Shown in pieces: positions 1 to 7,417 of a stretch of DNA of 13,637 nucleotides. The notes below the pieces were generated by a model, which searched no databases, was not told the origin of the DNA, and saw only the letters and a program-made list of their open reading frames with translations. The DNA lies in contig JABXJZ010000013.1 of assembly GCA_013375335.1 (NCBI GenBank), positions 1-13,637 of the forward strand, read 5' to 3'. The DNA comes from Desulfobacterales bacterium (GTDB taxonomy: Bacteria > Desulfobacterota > DSM-4660 > Desulfatiglandales > B25-G16). The position numbers were made by a program, and so were the translations under genes. The stretch's first letter is position 1. Each line of letters starts with the position of its first letter.

Positions 1-577
1 TCCGCTCCATCGCAGCCCTGGTATAATAATAATCGTGGTACGGCGAGGTGCACTCATCCAGCACAAGGATAATATCTGCGCCGAGCTTCCGCTCTATCTC
101 TATGACCTGCTCAGGGGTAAGCCGATGCCTCGAGCCATCTAGATATGATATAAATTCAACACCATCCTCATCGACTCTCACCAATGACCTTCCCCTTTTC
201 GAGCTGAAATGCCTACCACAGTCTTTTTCCTCGGGGAAGATCGGCGCGATTTTCCCCACCTCATGTTCTTTGGCAGCACCGAGGCTAAAAATCTGAAAGC
301 CGCCAGAGTCCGTCATCAGTGGGCCTTCCCAACCAATGAACCGATGGAGCCCTCCCATCCTCTCTACGAGATCTTCGCCCGGTTGGAGGTGGAGATGGTA
401 GGAATTGATGATAATTACCTGTGTTCCAATCTCACGAAGGTCCCCCGCTGATATAGCCCTGACCGTTCCTTGAGTACCGACAGGGACGAATGAGGGGGTC
501 TCTATGGTTCCGTGATGGGTAACCAGCTTGCCGGCCCGTGACTCTCCATCTCTTGCTAAAAGCTTAAATGAGAGCAT
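1..577 (-). CDS. tgt: tRNA-guanine(34) transglycosylase, 3' part missing
   Basis: I translated this from the minus strand: 192 codons, then the window edge cuts the gene. TGT exchanges guanine at tRNA anticodon position 34 for a 7-deazaguanine base (preQ1 in most bacteria, queuine in eukaryotes and some salvaging bacteria). Family landmarks are seen: PSFVPVGTQGTVRAIS near residues 28-43, the TDSGGFQIFSLG loop at 89-100 (Asp90 corresponds to the catalytic-base Asp of the Zymomonas enzyme) and LVLDECTSP at 171-179, whose Asp174 and Cys176 fall in the base-recognition motif. Between SLG and the GVEF strand lie about 38 residues where the E. coli enzyme has about 8, so there is an insertion of roughly 30 residues rich in charged residues. 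The ATG is fixed by an in-frame TAA immediately upstream; no good Shine-Dalgarno sequence is visible. The zinc site and the rest of the barrel are off the window. The next gene upstream on this strand is a queuosine-salvage gene. Confidence 0.93.
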   Translation of the reverse strand, partial: MLSFKLLARDGESRAGKLVTHHGTIETPSFVPVGTQGTVRAISAGDLREIGTQVIIINSYHLHLQPGEDLVERMGGLHRFIGWEGPLMTDSGGFQIFSLGAAKEHEVGKIAPIFPEEKDCGRHFSSKRGRSLVRVDEDGVEFISYLDGSRHRLTPEQVIEIERKLGADIILVLDECTSPYHDYYYTRAAMER

Positions 578-621
578 TTATATGATAAATAGACACTCAA
601 GATAACTTTATGCGTACTTAT

Positions 622-656
622 GGGCGGGGGTTGTTTCCTGAAGGCGACCCCAGCCC
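622..656 (-). other. GC-rich hairpin in the qng1-tgt gap / tgt leader
   Basis: Arms at 622-631 and 647-656 can pair over 10 positions with one internal mismatch around a 15-nt loop. On the minus strand the stem ends about 45 nt before the tgt start codon and is not followed by a T-run, so it is a poor intrinsic terminator. It may be a leader structure or an mRNA-processing stem between qng1 and tgt. I compared it with the preQ1-I riboswitch layout (short stem plus A-rich tail) and see no match. Confidence 0.3.
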
Positions 657-734
657 CTTCAAAAGCTACCAGCCGAACAGCTGCCTCTCAACCGAATTAT
701 CTTCATCCTTCCCTTCGCAGTTAACGTCATGGCT

Positions 735-1697
735 TTAGTAAAAAATAGTCACCGTCCGATGATAGGGTCTTACCTTGAACTCTTCATCTTGGCCCATGTT
801 CCACAGGATCCAGTCAATCTCGAACGCCCTCAATACCCTGCCCGCGAGCTCCAGCTCCTTACGGATCAGCTCAACCGCCCAGATGGTATTGGCCCTGATC
901 TCAACCTCCTCATGACTTCCAGCCTCAAGGGGTATCCCTTGATCCACTGCTCGGGCCAGGGCTGGCGTGTAACGCAAGATCCCAAGCTCACGGAGCGCCT
1001 GGGGTAGCTTGTAATCAGCGAAGGCGGTGAGCTTATTGATATCCTTGAAACTACCCCAGCTCTTACCCTCGAATGCCCCGTAGAGGTCCGCGGCAAATAT
1101 TTGTCCCCTCTTATAGAAAGAGACCCTCTGACCCCGGTATCCCGCGACATCCCGGAACGACGACAGTTTTTCAGCTAACAGCCTGACCAGTTTTACCGCG
1201 GAGTTTTTAGCGGCCTCCACCAACCTGTGGGCATCTCCACCGTACTCCTCAAGCAGAAGGAGTCCAAGCTCGTTGAGGATCCGCACACGATCCACCAAAA
1301 GTTGCAAATCCCCTCGCCCGGAAAGGACCCGTTCCAGGTTACCTAACGAGAGCTCAGCCAAATACTCTGCCTTGGTGATGGGAATGCCGGACTCAACTGC
1401 CCGCTTAAGACAGGCCGCCAGGGCCCAATAGCCGGAAAGCCTCCTCGATTGGTATTCAATCTCCCACGTGTTCATTCCCGATGCTGGCCAGAAGCAAAAG
1501 TTGAGGCTGTCCAAGACGAGAAGGTAAGAGAGCGTGTCTTCCCTCCTGGTACACAGGTGGTAGGGAGAGTTCCAGGGAGGCACTGTGACTCCATCTTTCA
1601 GCATCTTCTGGGACAAAAGGGCCACTGCTTCTCTATCGATACGCACCAGCCGGCTCATCTGTGCCACATTTTCAGCTGTGTCAAGGACTTCCCACAT
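735..1697 (-). CDS. qng1: Queuosine salvage glycosylase (DUF2419 / Qng1 family)
   Basis: The 320-residue product matches the potential queuosine salvage family (DUF2419). Its characterised members, human QNG1 (C9orf64) and the Sphaerobacter homologue, hydrolyse queuosine 5'-phosphate to queuine plus ribose 5-phosphate. Recognised motifs are LDSLNFCFWP at 62-71, TAFADYKLPQ at 224-233, EVEIRA at 264-269 and the C-terminal HRTVTIFY block ending the protein. The length fits the family, and no signal peptide or membrane segment is seen, so it should be cytosolic. The ATG is the only start after an in-frame TGA six codons upstream. The strong GGAGG lies 26 nt away inside a small stem, so the ribosome-binding arrangement is unusual. 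tgt follows after 157 bp, and valS precedes it by 125 bp on the same strand. With TGT as neighbour, a queuine-recycling role is the natural reading, but the substrate is inferred from the family. Confidence 0.9.
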   Translation of the reverse strand: MWEVLDTAENVAQMSRLVRIDREAVALLSQKMLKDGVTVPPWNSPYHLCTRREDTLSYLLVLDSLNFCFWPASGMNTWEIEYQSRRLSGYWALAACLKRAVESGIPITKAEYLAELSLGNLERVLSGRGDLQLLVDRVRILNELGLLLLEEYGGDAHRLVEAAKNSAVKLVRLLAEKLSSFRDVAGYRGQRVSFYKRGQIFAADLYGAFEGKSWGSFKDINKLTAFADYKLPQALRELGILRYTPALARAVDQGIPLEAGSHEEVEIRANTIWAVELIRKELELAGRVLRAFEIDWILWNMGQDEEFKVRPYHRTVTIFY

Positions 1698-1724
1698 CTT
1701 TCCGTATGATAGTCAGTTTTGCTT

Positions 1725-1740
1725 CCTCCTGCGTGGGAGG
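1725..1740 (-). promoter_or_regulatory. Small stem containing a GGAGG upstream of qng1
   Basis: On the minus strand CCTCC and GGAGG pair as a 5-bp stem around a 6-nt loop. The GGAGG would be the best Shine-Dalgarno sequence in the qng1 leader, but it ends 26 nt before the ATG, too far for normal use. No in-frame start lies closer to it because a TGA intervenes. It may be a sequestered ribosome-entry site or simply chance. Confidence 0.25.
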
Positions 1741-1822
1741 TGGGTAAGTTGCTGCGGGCCGAGAGAAGGATTGTACTATAGGGGATCAGGTGAAAGATCG
1801 TTGGTGGAAAGAGAGCTCATAA

Positions 1823-4471
1823 TCATGTGAGTTCCTCGAGAATGGCAAGGTTCTGATTCAATCTCTCCAACTTGACACCAAGGAGCTCTGCCCTTTCCTT
1901 GACATTCTCTACTATGTGGGGAGGAGCCTGACTCAGGAAGTCCTTGTTTGCCAATTTCCTCCGAGATAGATCCATTTCCCGTTCTATCTTTCTTATCTCC
2001 TTACATATCCTGTTTCTCTCATCTCCGTAATTGATCAGTCCCTTAAGCAGGACATGCACTTGGATATCGCCAAAAACGTAGGTAGCAGAGGAGTCGGGTT
2101 TTTCAATGCCATAGACCATCTCGATAGATTCTGCCTTTGCCAGGCTGGTAATATAATGGAGATTATCTTTAAGGATCTCCCTTTCCCTTGACCCCTTTAC
2201 ATCGATGACGACCCTTACGTCCCTTCTCGGAGGGATGTTCATCTCTCCCCTGATATTCCTGATACCCCCTATCACCCCTTTAAGGAGATCAGTCTCCTCG
2301 ATGGATTCATCATCATGGATGAATTCGCTACGTTGAGGAAAGTGGGCTACCATGATGCTTCCCTCTGTATGGGGGAGCCTTTGCCAGATCTCTTCGGTGA
2401 TAAAGGGGACAAATGGGTGGAGAAGCCTCACCACTCCACTCAACACGATCTGCAGCCCGGACTGGGCCACCTCCCTTCTCATTTGATCCTTGCTATAGAG
2501 CTCCAGTTTTGCCATTTCCAGATACCAGTCACAGAATTCATGCCAGACGAATTGATAGCAGGTACTGGCTGCCTCATTAAACCTGTAGCCGCCTATATGG
2601 CTGGTCACCTCCTCTGCAACTTCCCCTATCCTGGTCATGATCCAACGGTCAGCCAGGGTAAGACTGTAGCCCTCTATAGATGGTGATTTACAGTCTTTCA
2701 GGTTCATCAGGCAAAACCTGGCAGCATTCCATATCTTATTAATAAAGTTCTTGTATCCTGCTATCCTTTCTTCCGAGAGCCTAATGTCTCTTCCCTGGAT
2801 AGCCAGTACCGCAAGGGTAAATCTAAAGGCATCAGTACCGAACCTGTCTAAGACCTCTAGAGGGTCGATTATGTTTCCCCTGCTCTTGCTCATCTTCTGG
2901 CCCCGCTCATCCTTGACAAGGGCATGAATATAAACGTCTCGAAAGGGGACATCTCCAAGGAAGTGGATACCCATCATCATCATCCTTGCCACCCAGAAAA
3001 AAAGGATATCAAAGGCAGTTACGAGTACCGAGGTGGGATAGAAGGTCTTCAGTTCATCAGTGGAATCTGGCCAACCCAGTGTGGAAAATGGCCACAGAGC
3101 TGAACTGAACCAGGTATCCAGCACATCCTGCTCCTGGCGGAGGTTGTTACTCTTGCAGCAAGGGCACACCCTGGGCTCCTCCTTGGCCACTATTACCTCT
3201 CCACACTCCTGACAGTACCACGCGGGTATCCTATGGCCCCACCATATCTGCCTCGATATACACCAATCTCTAATATTGTTCATCCATTCGTAATAGACTC
3301 CTTCCCAATTCGAGGGCACTATCCTTGTTTCACCGTTCTTAACTGCAGCGATGGCCCTTTCGGCGAGAGGACCGACTCTGACAAACCACTGCTTGGAGAG
3401 AAGGGGTTCGATCATGGTCTTACAACGGTAACAGTGTCCTACGGCATGACGGTAAGGCTCGATCTTCCCTAGCAAGCCGGCCTTCTTCAGATCATCCAGA
3501 ATCCTTTCCCGGCACTCAAACCTGTCCATGCCCTGGTATGGGCCGGCCTGATCATTCATGTGACCGTCTTCATTGATTACCTTTATTCGTTCAAGCTGAT
3601 GTGTGTTCCCAATTTCAAAATCATTGGGATCGTGGGCGGGAGTAATTTTCAGGGCACCGGTACCGAATTCCTTATCCACATATTTGTCAAAGATGACCGG
3701 TATAGGCCTATTGAGTACCGGCAAAAGCACATAAGATCCCGAGAGGTCTCTATAACGTTCATCCTCCGGGTTCACAGCCACTGCTGTATCACCCAGAAGC
3801 GTTTCAGGTCTCGTAGTGGCCACCGTCAAGTAGCCGTGTCGGTTTTCAAACGGGTAACGGATATAGTAGAGGTGGCTATCCATCTCTTCATGCTCTACCT
3901 CAAGGTCAGCCAGTGCTGTGTCGCACCTGGGGCACCAGTTAATGATGTAATCACCCCGGTAAATCAACTTTTCATCATAGAGACGCACAAAGACTTCCCT
4001 TACGGCCCTGGAAAGGCCCTCATCCATGGTGAACCTCTCTCGACTCCAGTCACAGGAACTTCCCAGCCTTTTCAGCTGAGTGATAATCATGCCACCGAAT
4101 TTTTCCCGCCACTCCCAGACCAATTCAATAAATCGTTCCCGACCAATCTGGTGACGATCAGTTCCCCTCGAGGAAAGGTCTTTTTCCACCACATTCTGGG
4201 TAGCTATACCCGCGTGGTCCGTGCCGGGTTGCCACAGGACACTATACCCTTTCATCCTTTTGTATCTGCACAGAATATCCTGGAGGGTATTATTGAGGGC
4301 ATGGCCCATGTGCAGGCTTCCGGTTATATTTGGCGGGGGAATGACGATAGAAAAGGGGGATTTATCCGATTTGGTACTCGGCTTAAAGAGATCATTTTTC
4401 TCCCAGTAATCATACCACTTCTGCTCCACCTCCTTAGGTTCGTAAGTCTTGGCCAAGGCACTATTTTCCAT
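1823..4471 (-). CDS. valS: Valyl-tRNA synthetase
   Basis: Class I aminoacyl-tRNA synthetase charging tRNA-Val. Positions count from the ATG at 4471 (882 residues). The HIGH signature appears as HMGH at 54-57 after the ValRS-type PPPNITGSLH. A CP1 editing domain carries TTRPETLLGDTAVAVNP at about 219-235. A Cys4 zinc ribbon sits at about 420-439 (CQEC...CPCC), followed by DVLDTWFSSALWPFSTLGWP. The KMSKS loop is at 526-530. An anticodon-binding domain follows, then the basic C-terminal coiled-coil arm typical of ValRS (last ~65 residues). Full length for the family. The frame stays open to a TTG at 4489, but I prefer the ATG at 4471 because GAGGGAG lies about 9 nt upstream; the TTG also has a GGGAG before it, so the longer form cannot be excluded. 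No T-box core was found upstream; instead there is a repeat cluster (4517-4594). Confidence 0.97.
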   Translation of the reverse strand: MENSALAKTYEPKEVEQKWYDYWEKNDLFKPSTKSDKSPFSIVIPPPNITGSLHMGHALNNTLQDILCRYKRMKGYSVLWQPGTDHAGIATQNVVEKDLSSRGTDRHQIGRERFIELVWEWREKFGGMIITQLKRLGSSCDWSRERFTMDEGLSRAVREVFVRLYDEKLIYRGDYIINWCPRCDTALADLEVEHEEMDSHLYYIRYPFENRHGYLTVATTRPETLLGDTAVAVNPEDERYRDLSGSYVLLPVLNRPIPVIFDKYVDKEFGTGALKITPAHDPNDFEIGNTHQLERIKVINEDGHMNDQAGPYQGMDRFECRERILDDLKKAGLLGKIEPYRHAVGHCYRCKTMIEPLLSKQWFVRVGPLAERAIAAVKNGETRIVPSNWEGVYYEWMNNIRDWCISRQIWWGHRIPAWYCQECGEVIVAKEEPRVCPCCKSNNLRQEQDVLDTWFSSALWPFSTLGWPDSTDELKTFYPTSVLVTAFDILFFWVARMMMMGIHFLGDVPFRDVYIHALVKDERGQKMSKSRGNIIDPLEVLDRFGTDAFRFTLAVLAIQGRDIRLSEERIAGYKNFINKIWNAARFCLMNLKDCKSPSIEGYSLTLADRWIMTRIGEVAEEVTSHIGGYRFNEAASTCYQFVWHEFCDWYLEMAKLELYSKDQMRREVAQSGLQIVLSGVVRLLHPFVPFITEEIWQRLPHTEGSIMVAHFPQRSEFIHDDESIEETDLLKGVIGGIRNIRGEMNIPPRRDVRVVIDVKGSREREILKDNLHYITSLAKAESIEMVYGIEKPDSSATYVFGDIQVHVLLKGLINYGDERNRICKEIRKIEREMDLSRRKLANKDFLSQAPPHIVENVKERAELLGVKLERLNQNLAILEELT

Positions 4472-4516
4472 GAAATTCCACTCCCTCAATACAATCTCCC
4501 AACCTTACCCGATCAC

Positions 4517-4594
4517 AAATGGACACAAGAATAATCAAATGGGCACAATGACATCTTCAACGGTCCCTTGCAGTTAGTGCCCTTGTGCCCATTT
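4517..4594. repeat. Cluster of direct and inverted 12-bp repeats before valS
   Basis: The motif AAATGGGCACAA occurs at 4537-4548. A copy with one change (AAATGGACACAA) lies at 4517-4528, exactly 20 bp away. A perfect inverted copy, TTGTGCCCATTT, lies at 4583-4594. An additional GTGCCC core lies at 4577-4582, next to the inverted copy. The inverted pair could form a 12-bp stem with a 34-nt loop in the transcript that enters valS or ends the gene upstream of it. The 20-bp spacing of the direct copies is close to two helical turns and would equally suit a DNA-binding protein. The cluster is 46 bp upstream of the preferred valS start. Confidence 0.6.
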
Positions 4595-4615
4595 ATCTTA
4601 GATAGAGATAATGTA

Positions 4616-5485
4616 TTAATCCTCAGGCATGATGCTCTTTTTTAGGACATCTATCTCCTCCCTGATAATCTTTTCGGCAACTTCGGGTATAACCTCTCTG
4701 GCTACCTTTTCCAGGACATCACTTACTACCTTTGCTACAACAGCCTCGATCCTTTCTTCTGAGATTGGCGGAGCCTCCTCCTTGATTGCCTTCTCTTCTT
4801 CCTCCACTCCTTCTTCAGCTGGGGGCATTTTAGGGGGCGCCTCCTTTACCCTTTCCTCTTTCTCAACGGCCTCTTCCAACAATTCTTCTTTTAGCTCCCC
4901 TGTATCCTCTTCAGAGAGTATTTCCTCGATGCCCTCATCGAGCTTGATCTCTTCGTCTAAATCAAGGACGGGCTCCTCCTCCGCAGCCTCTTCTTCCTCT
5001 CCAGAGATGATTTCTTCGAGGCCCTCCAATCCCTCATCCAGCCTGATCTCTTCGTCTAAATCAAGGATGGGTTCCTCCTCCGCAGGGGCCTCCTCCACCT
5101 TTTCCATACGAACAGTGTCTTCTCCAGCAGCTTCCTCTTGACCGGATGGGCGTTCCGCGCCAGGGCCCACGGCCTCAACTGATTCACTAGGCCCCTCTTT
5201 TACCTCAGCCTCTTCTGACAGAACTCCCTCCCCAACAGCCTTCTCCCCTTCAGATGGGGCCGCCTCTTTTTTCACCGCTTCTTCTTCGTCCGATAAAAGC
5301 TCTTCCAAGCCCTCTATATCTTCCTCAACCGACTCGGGTGCCCGGCCTCGCGCAACTACATCAACGAGATCTATGACTTCCTCCTCTGCCTCTTCACCTA
5401 AGAGATCCTCATCAAAGTCAAAATCGAGGATATCTTCCTCCCCTTTGTCATTTCGATCTCTTGTATCGTCCTTATCCTTGGCCAT
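4616..5485 (-). CDS. Acidic, probably disordered protein with helical C-terminus
   Basis: I do not recognise a named family. By my count 84 Glu and 25 Asp occur among 289 residues (38%), with many Pro and Ala in residues 70-245, giving a very low pI and a disordered body. A repeated acidic module (LDLDEEI[RK]LDEG, then EGLEEIIS or EEILSEE) occurs at about 140-163 and 174-193, with shorter relatives at 20-30 and 57-68. The last ~48 residues change character into amphipathic helices, with REVIPEVAEKIIREEIDVLK at 263-282. Acidic Pro/Glu-rich body plus short oligomerising helices is the layout of PopZ-type polar scaffolds, but this is an architectural analogy, not homology I can show. There is no signal peptide or transmembrane segment, so it is cytosolic. 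The ATG has GGGAG 6 nt upstream. A candidate promoter precedes it, so it may be transcribed separately from fadE upstream. Confidence 0.85.
   Translation of the reverse strand: MAKDKDDTRDRNDKGEEDILDFDFDEDLLGEEAEEEVIDLVDVVARGRAPESVEEDIEGLEELLSDEEEAVKKEAAPSEGEKAVGEGVLSEEAEVKEGPSESVEAVGPGAERPSGQEEAAGEDTVRMEKVEEAPAEEEPILDLDEEIRLDEGLEGLEEIISGEEEEAAEEEPVLDLDEEIKLDEGIEEILSEEDTGELKEELLEEAVEKEERVKEAPPKMPPAEEGVEEEEKAIKEEAPPISEERIEAVVAKVVSDVLEKVAREVIPEVAEKIIREEIDVLKKSIMPED
4932..5085. repeat. Internal 55-bp direct repeat in the acidic gene
   Basis: Copies at 4932-4986 and 5031-5085 agree at 51 of 55 positions by my alignment. They are offset by 99 bp, exactly 33 codons, so the protein repeat stays in frame. 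At least one of the four changes alters the residue (Arg versus Lys) and others are silent, which suggests a fairly recent in-frame duplication. Confidence 0.8.
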
Positions 5486-5525
5486 GACATCTCCCTTTTT
5501 ATTATTATTTGATCACGACCCTTTT

Positions 5526-5555
5526 TGTGTAACACATATGTGCAAAAACTGTCAA
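5526..5555 (-). promoter_or_regulatory. Candidate promoter of the acidic-protein gene
   Basis: On the minus strand a perfect TTGACA (5550-5555) is followed after 17 or 18 bp by TTACAC or TACACA as a weak -10. The element lies about 40 nt upstream of the start codon. A perfect 10-bp palindrome, CACATATGTG (5533-5542), fills the spacer and could be an operator half. The -10 is poor, so this remains tentative. Confidence 0.4.
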
Positions 5556-5563
5556 GGTCTTTG

Positions 5564-5600
5564 AAAAATTCACTATTTCAGTCGGCTGCTGATGGCTGAA
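5564..5600 (-). terminator. Weak hairpin plus T-run after fadE
   Basis: Just after the fadE stop, TTCAG and CTGAA (5596-5600 and 5577-5581 on the plus strand) can form a 5-bp stem with a 14-nt loop. A run of five T follows 8 nt after the stem. The stem is short and the T-run is not adjacent, so termination would be weak at best. Confidence 0.25.
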
Positions 5601-5606
5601 GCCTGT

Positions 5607-7406
5607 TCATATCCTCGTCAGGTTATAGCGGGCTGTGGGGATAATACTCTCTGCAACCTGCCTCCTCAGGGCAATGGTGTTTATCGGGGTAAAGCGAGTC
5701 AACTTCTTCAAACCCATTAGCCCCGTCCTGAGCTCTTCACCCTCACTCACAGCTGCAAAGACCTGTCTTGCCATCATATCCACCTGTGGAAATGTATCAT
5801 TGATATAGACCTTGGTAGCAGCAGTGTGTATTCTCGATTTCTCCTCGCCCTCCTTCTCTATCTTTTTCAGTGTCCTCAAGTATGCACTCTCCATGGCAAA
5901 GACCTCGATGATAATATCAGCTATCAGGGCGACAATTTCCTGTTCGTTCACAAGCCTATCCATGTATCTTTGGGTCGCTGCGCCGGCTGCCAGCAGGGCT
6001 ATCTTCTTTGCCATAGCCACCATCTTCCCCTCCCTCTCAAGAACTCCCTCCTCGCCCATCTCTGGCCTGTAACTGATAAGCTCTCCCGCTACTTTTCTAA
6101 TAGCCTCAATAAGGGGAAGCTCCCCCTTCGTGGCCGACCTCATAAGCGTGTCTACAATCAAGAGACGATTAATCTCATTGGTCCCTTCCCAGATGCGGTT
6201 GATTCTCGAATCCCTATAAGCGCGCTCTGCCGGGTTGTCCTGGATATAACCATACCCACCCATAATCTGCACACCTTCATCTGCCACATAATCAAGCATC
6301 TCCGAACTGGAGTTTTTGTTTATGGAACACTCTACGGCGTATTCTCTGAGGGCCCTTCCTGTCTTCTGACCCGCATCCTCTTTAGACTGGTCAATTCCCT
6401 GTAAGGCAAGTGCGAGGAGACCTGCAGTGCGATAGACCATGCTCTCATTGACGTAAATCCTAATGACCATCTCGGCAATCTTATGTTTTATCAGGCCAAA
6501 TTCGCAGATAGGCTTCCCGAACTGGATTCTATTCTTGGCATATTTAACACACTCGCCAATCAGAAGCTTGGCTCCCCCAACCGTACTCGGAGCCAGCTTG
6601 TATCTGCCGATATTAAGCGTATTGAGGGCTACCACATGGCCACGGCCAATCTCGCCCAACAGATTTTCTACGGGTACCTTGACATCTTGGAAGATAACGG
6701 ATCGCGTAGAGGTGCCATGGATTCCCATTTTCTTTTCCTCCTCGTCAAGTGAGACACCGTCCCACTTACGCTCGACAATAAAACCGGTAAACTGCGTGCC
6801 ATCAACCTGGCCATAGGTGAGGAAGAGATCAGCAAATCCCGCATTGGTGATAAACTGCTTCTGCCCGTTCAGGATGTAATATCCGCCATCCTCGGATAAG
6901 ACCGCCGTGGTTTCCGCACTGAGTGCATCGGACCCGTGGGCAGGCTCTGTCAGGGCAAAGGCACCGATCATCTCTCCGGTGGCCAGTTTTGGGAGGTACT
7001 TCTTCTTTTGCGCCGGTGAGCCAAAAAAGACAATGGGCAGACTACCAATACCTGTCTGGACGCTATAGGCTATATCGAAGGCGGCTATTCCCTGCATGAT
7101 CCGCTCTACAACCAGCACGGAGCTTATAGTATCCAATCCCGACCCCCCATACATCTCCGGGATATCCACAGAGAGGAGGCCGAGCTCGCCCGCCTTTCTT
7201 AAGAGGCCCCTCACTAATTCCGGATTGAGCTCCTCAAGCTCCTCCTTTCTCTGCTCAAGCTCACCTAAACGGAACTCCTCGGCTGATCTGCCGATGAGGC
7301 GCTGTTCGTCGGTAAAATCCTCAGGGGTAAAGACTTCCTCCGGTAGCGCATCCGTAATAAGGAATTCCCCACCTTTGAAAAGCCTTTGCTTTGCCAATTT
7401 TATCAC
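5607..7406 (-). CDS. fadE: Acyl-CoA dehydrogenase, FadE type with C-terminal extension
   Basis: FAD enzyme for the first step of beta-oxidation, oxidising acyl-CoA to trans-2-enoyl-CoA and passing electrons to an electron-transfer flavoprotein. At 599 residues it is the long form, like B. subtilis FadE and mitochondrial VLCAD/ACAD9, with an extra helical C-terminal domain from about residue 430. Seen are the FAD/substrate signature ALTEPAHGSDA (151-161), the second signature QIMGGYGYIQDNPAERAYRD (380-399) and RIWEGTNEI (404-412), whose Glu407 sits at the catalytic-base position of the VLCAD branch. The GTG start lies 11 bp after the thiolase stop; the ribosome-binding site is weak, and a TTG three codons on is an alternative. 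It is the last fad gene of the operon, so electrons must go to ETF encoded elsewhere. Chain length is inferred as long from the family only. Confidence 0.95.
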   Translation of the reverse strand: MIKLAKQRLFKGGEFLITDALPEEVFTPEDFTDEQRLIGRSAEEFRLGELEQRKEELEELNPELVRGLLRKAGELGLLSVDIPEMYGGSGLDTISSVLVVERIMQGIAAFDIAYSVQTGIGSLPIVFFGSPAQKKKYLPKLATGEMIGAFALTEPAHGSDALSAETTAVLSEDGGYYILNGQKQFITNAGFADLFLTYGQVDGTQFTGFIVERKWDGVSLDEEEKKMGIHGTSTRSVIFQDVKVPVENLLGEIGRGHVVALNTLNIGRYKLAPSTVGGAKLLIGECVKYAKNRIQFGKPICEFGLIKHKIAEMVIRIYVNESMVYRTAGLLALALQGIDQSKEDAGQKTGRALREYAVECSINKNSSSEMLDYVADEGVQIMGGYGYIQDNPAERAYRDSRINRIWEGTNEINRLLIVDTLMRSATKGELPLIEAIRKVAGELISYRPEMGEEGVLEREGKMVAMAKKIALLAAGAATQRYMDRLVNEQEIVALIADIIIEVFAMESAYLRTLKKIEKEGEEKSRIHTAATKVYINDTFPQVDMMARQVFAAVSEGEELRTGLMGLKKLTRFTPINTIALRRQVAESIIPTARYNLTRI

Positions 7407-7417
7407 CCCGGTATCAA

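Noticed and set aside
660..730. 23-codon minus-strand frame between qng1 and tgt
   Set aside because: It is very short, has no proper ribosome-binding site and no recognisable motif; it is likely chance.
578..734. preQ1 riboswitch before tgt
   Set aside because: The stem at 622-656 lacks the A-rich tail and pseudoknot partner of preQ1-I, and I see no preQ1-II or III layout by eye.
3560..4534. 324-codon plus-strand open frame opposite valS
   Set aside because: It lies antisense to the unmistakable ValRS catalytic and editing domains, has no family resemblance, and is a shadow of that gene's codon pattern.
4490..4615. T-box leader for valS
   Set aside because: I found no AGGGTGGNACCGCG-like core or specifier layout; only the repeat cluster is present.
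4629..5141. Serine-rich plus-strand frame of 170 codons
   Set aside because: Ser/Thr richness simply reflects the complement of the GAA/GAG-rich acidic gene on the other strand.
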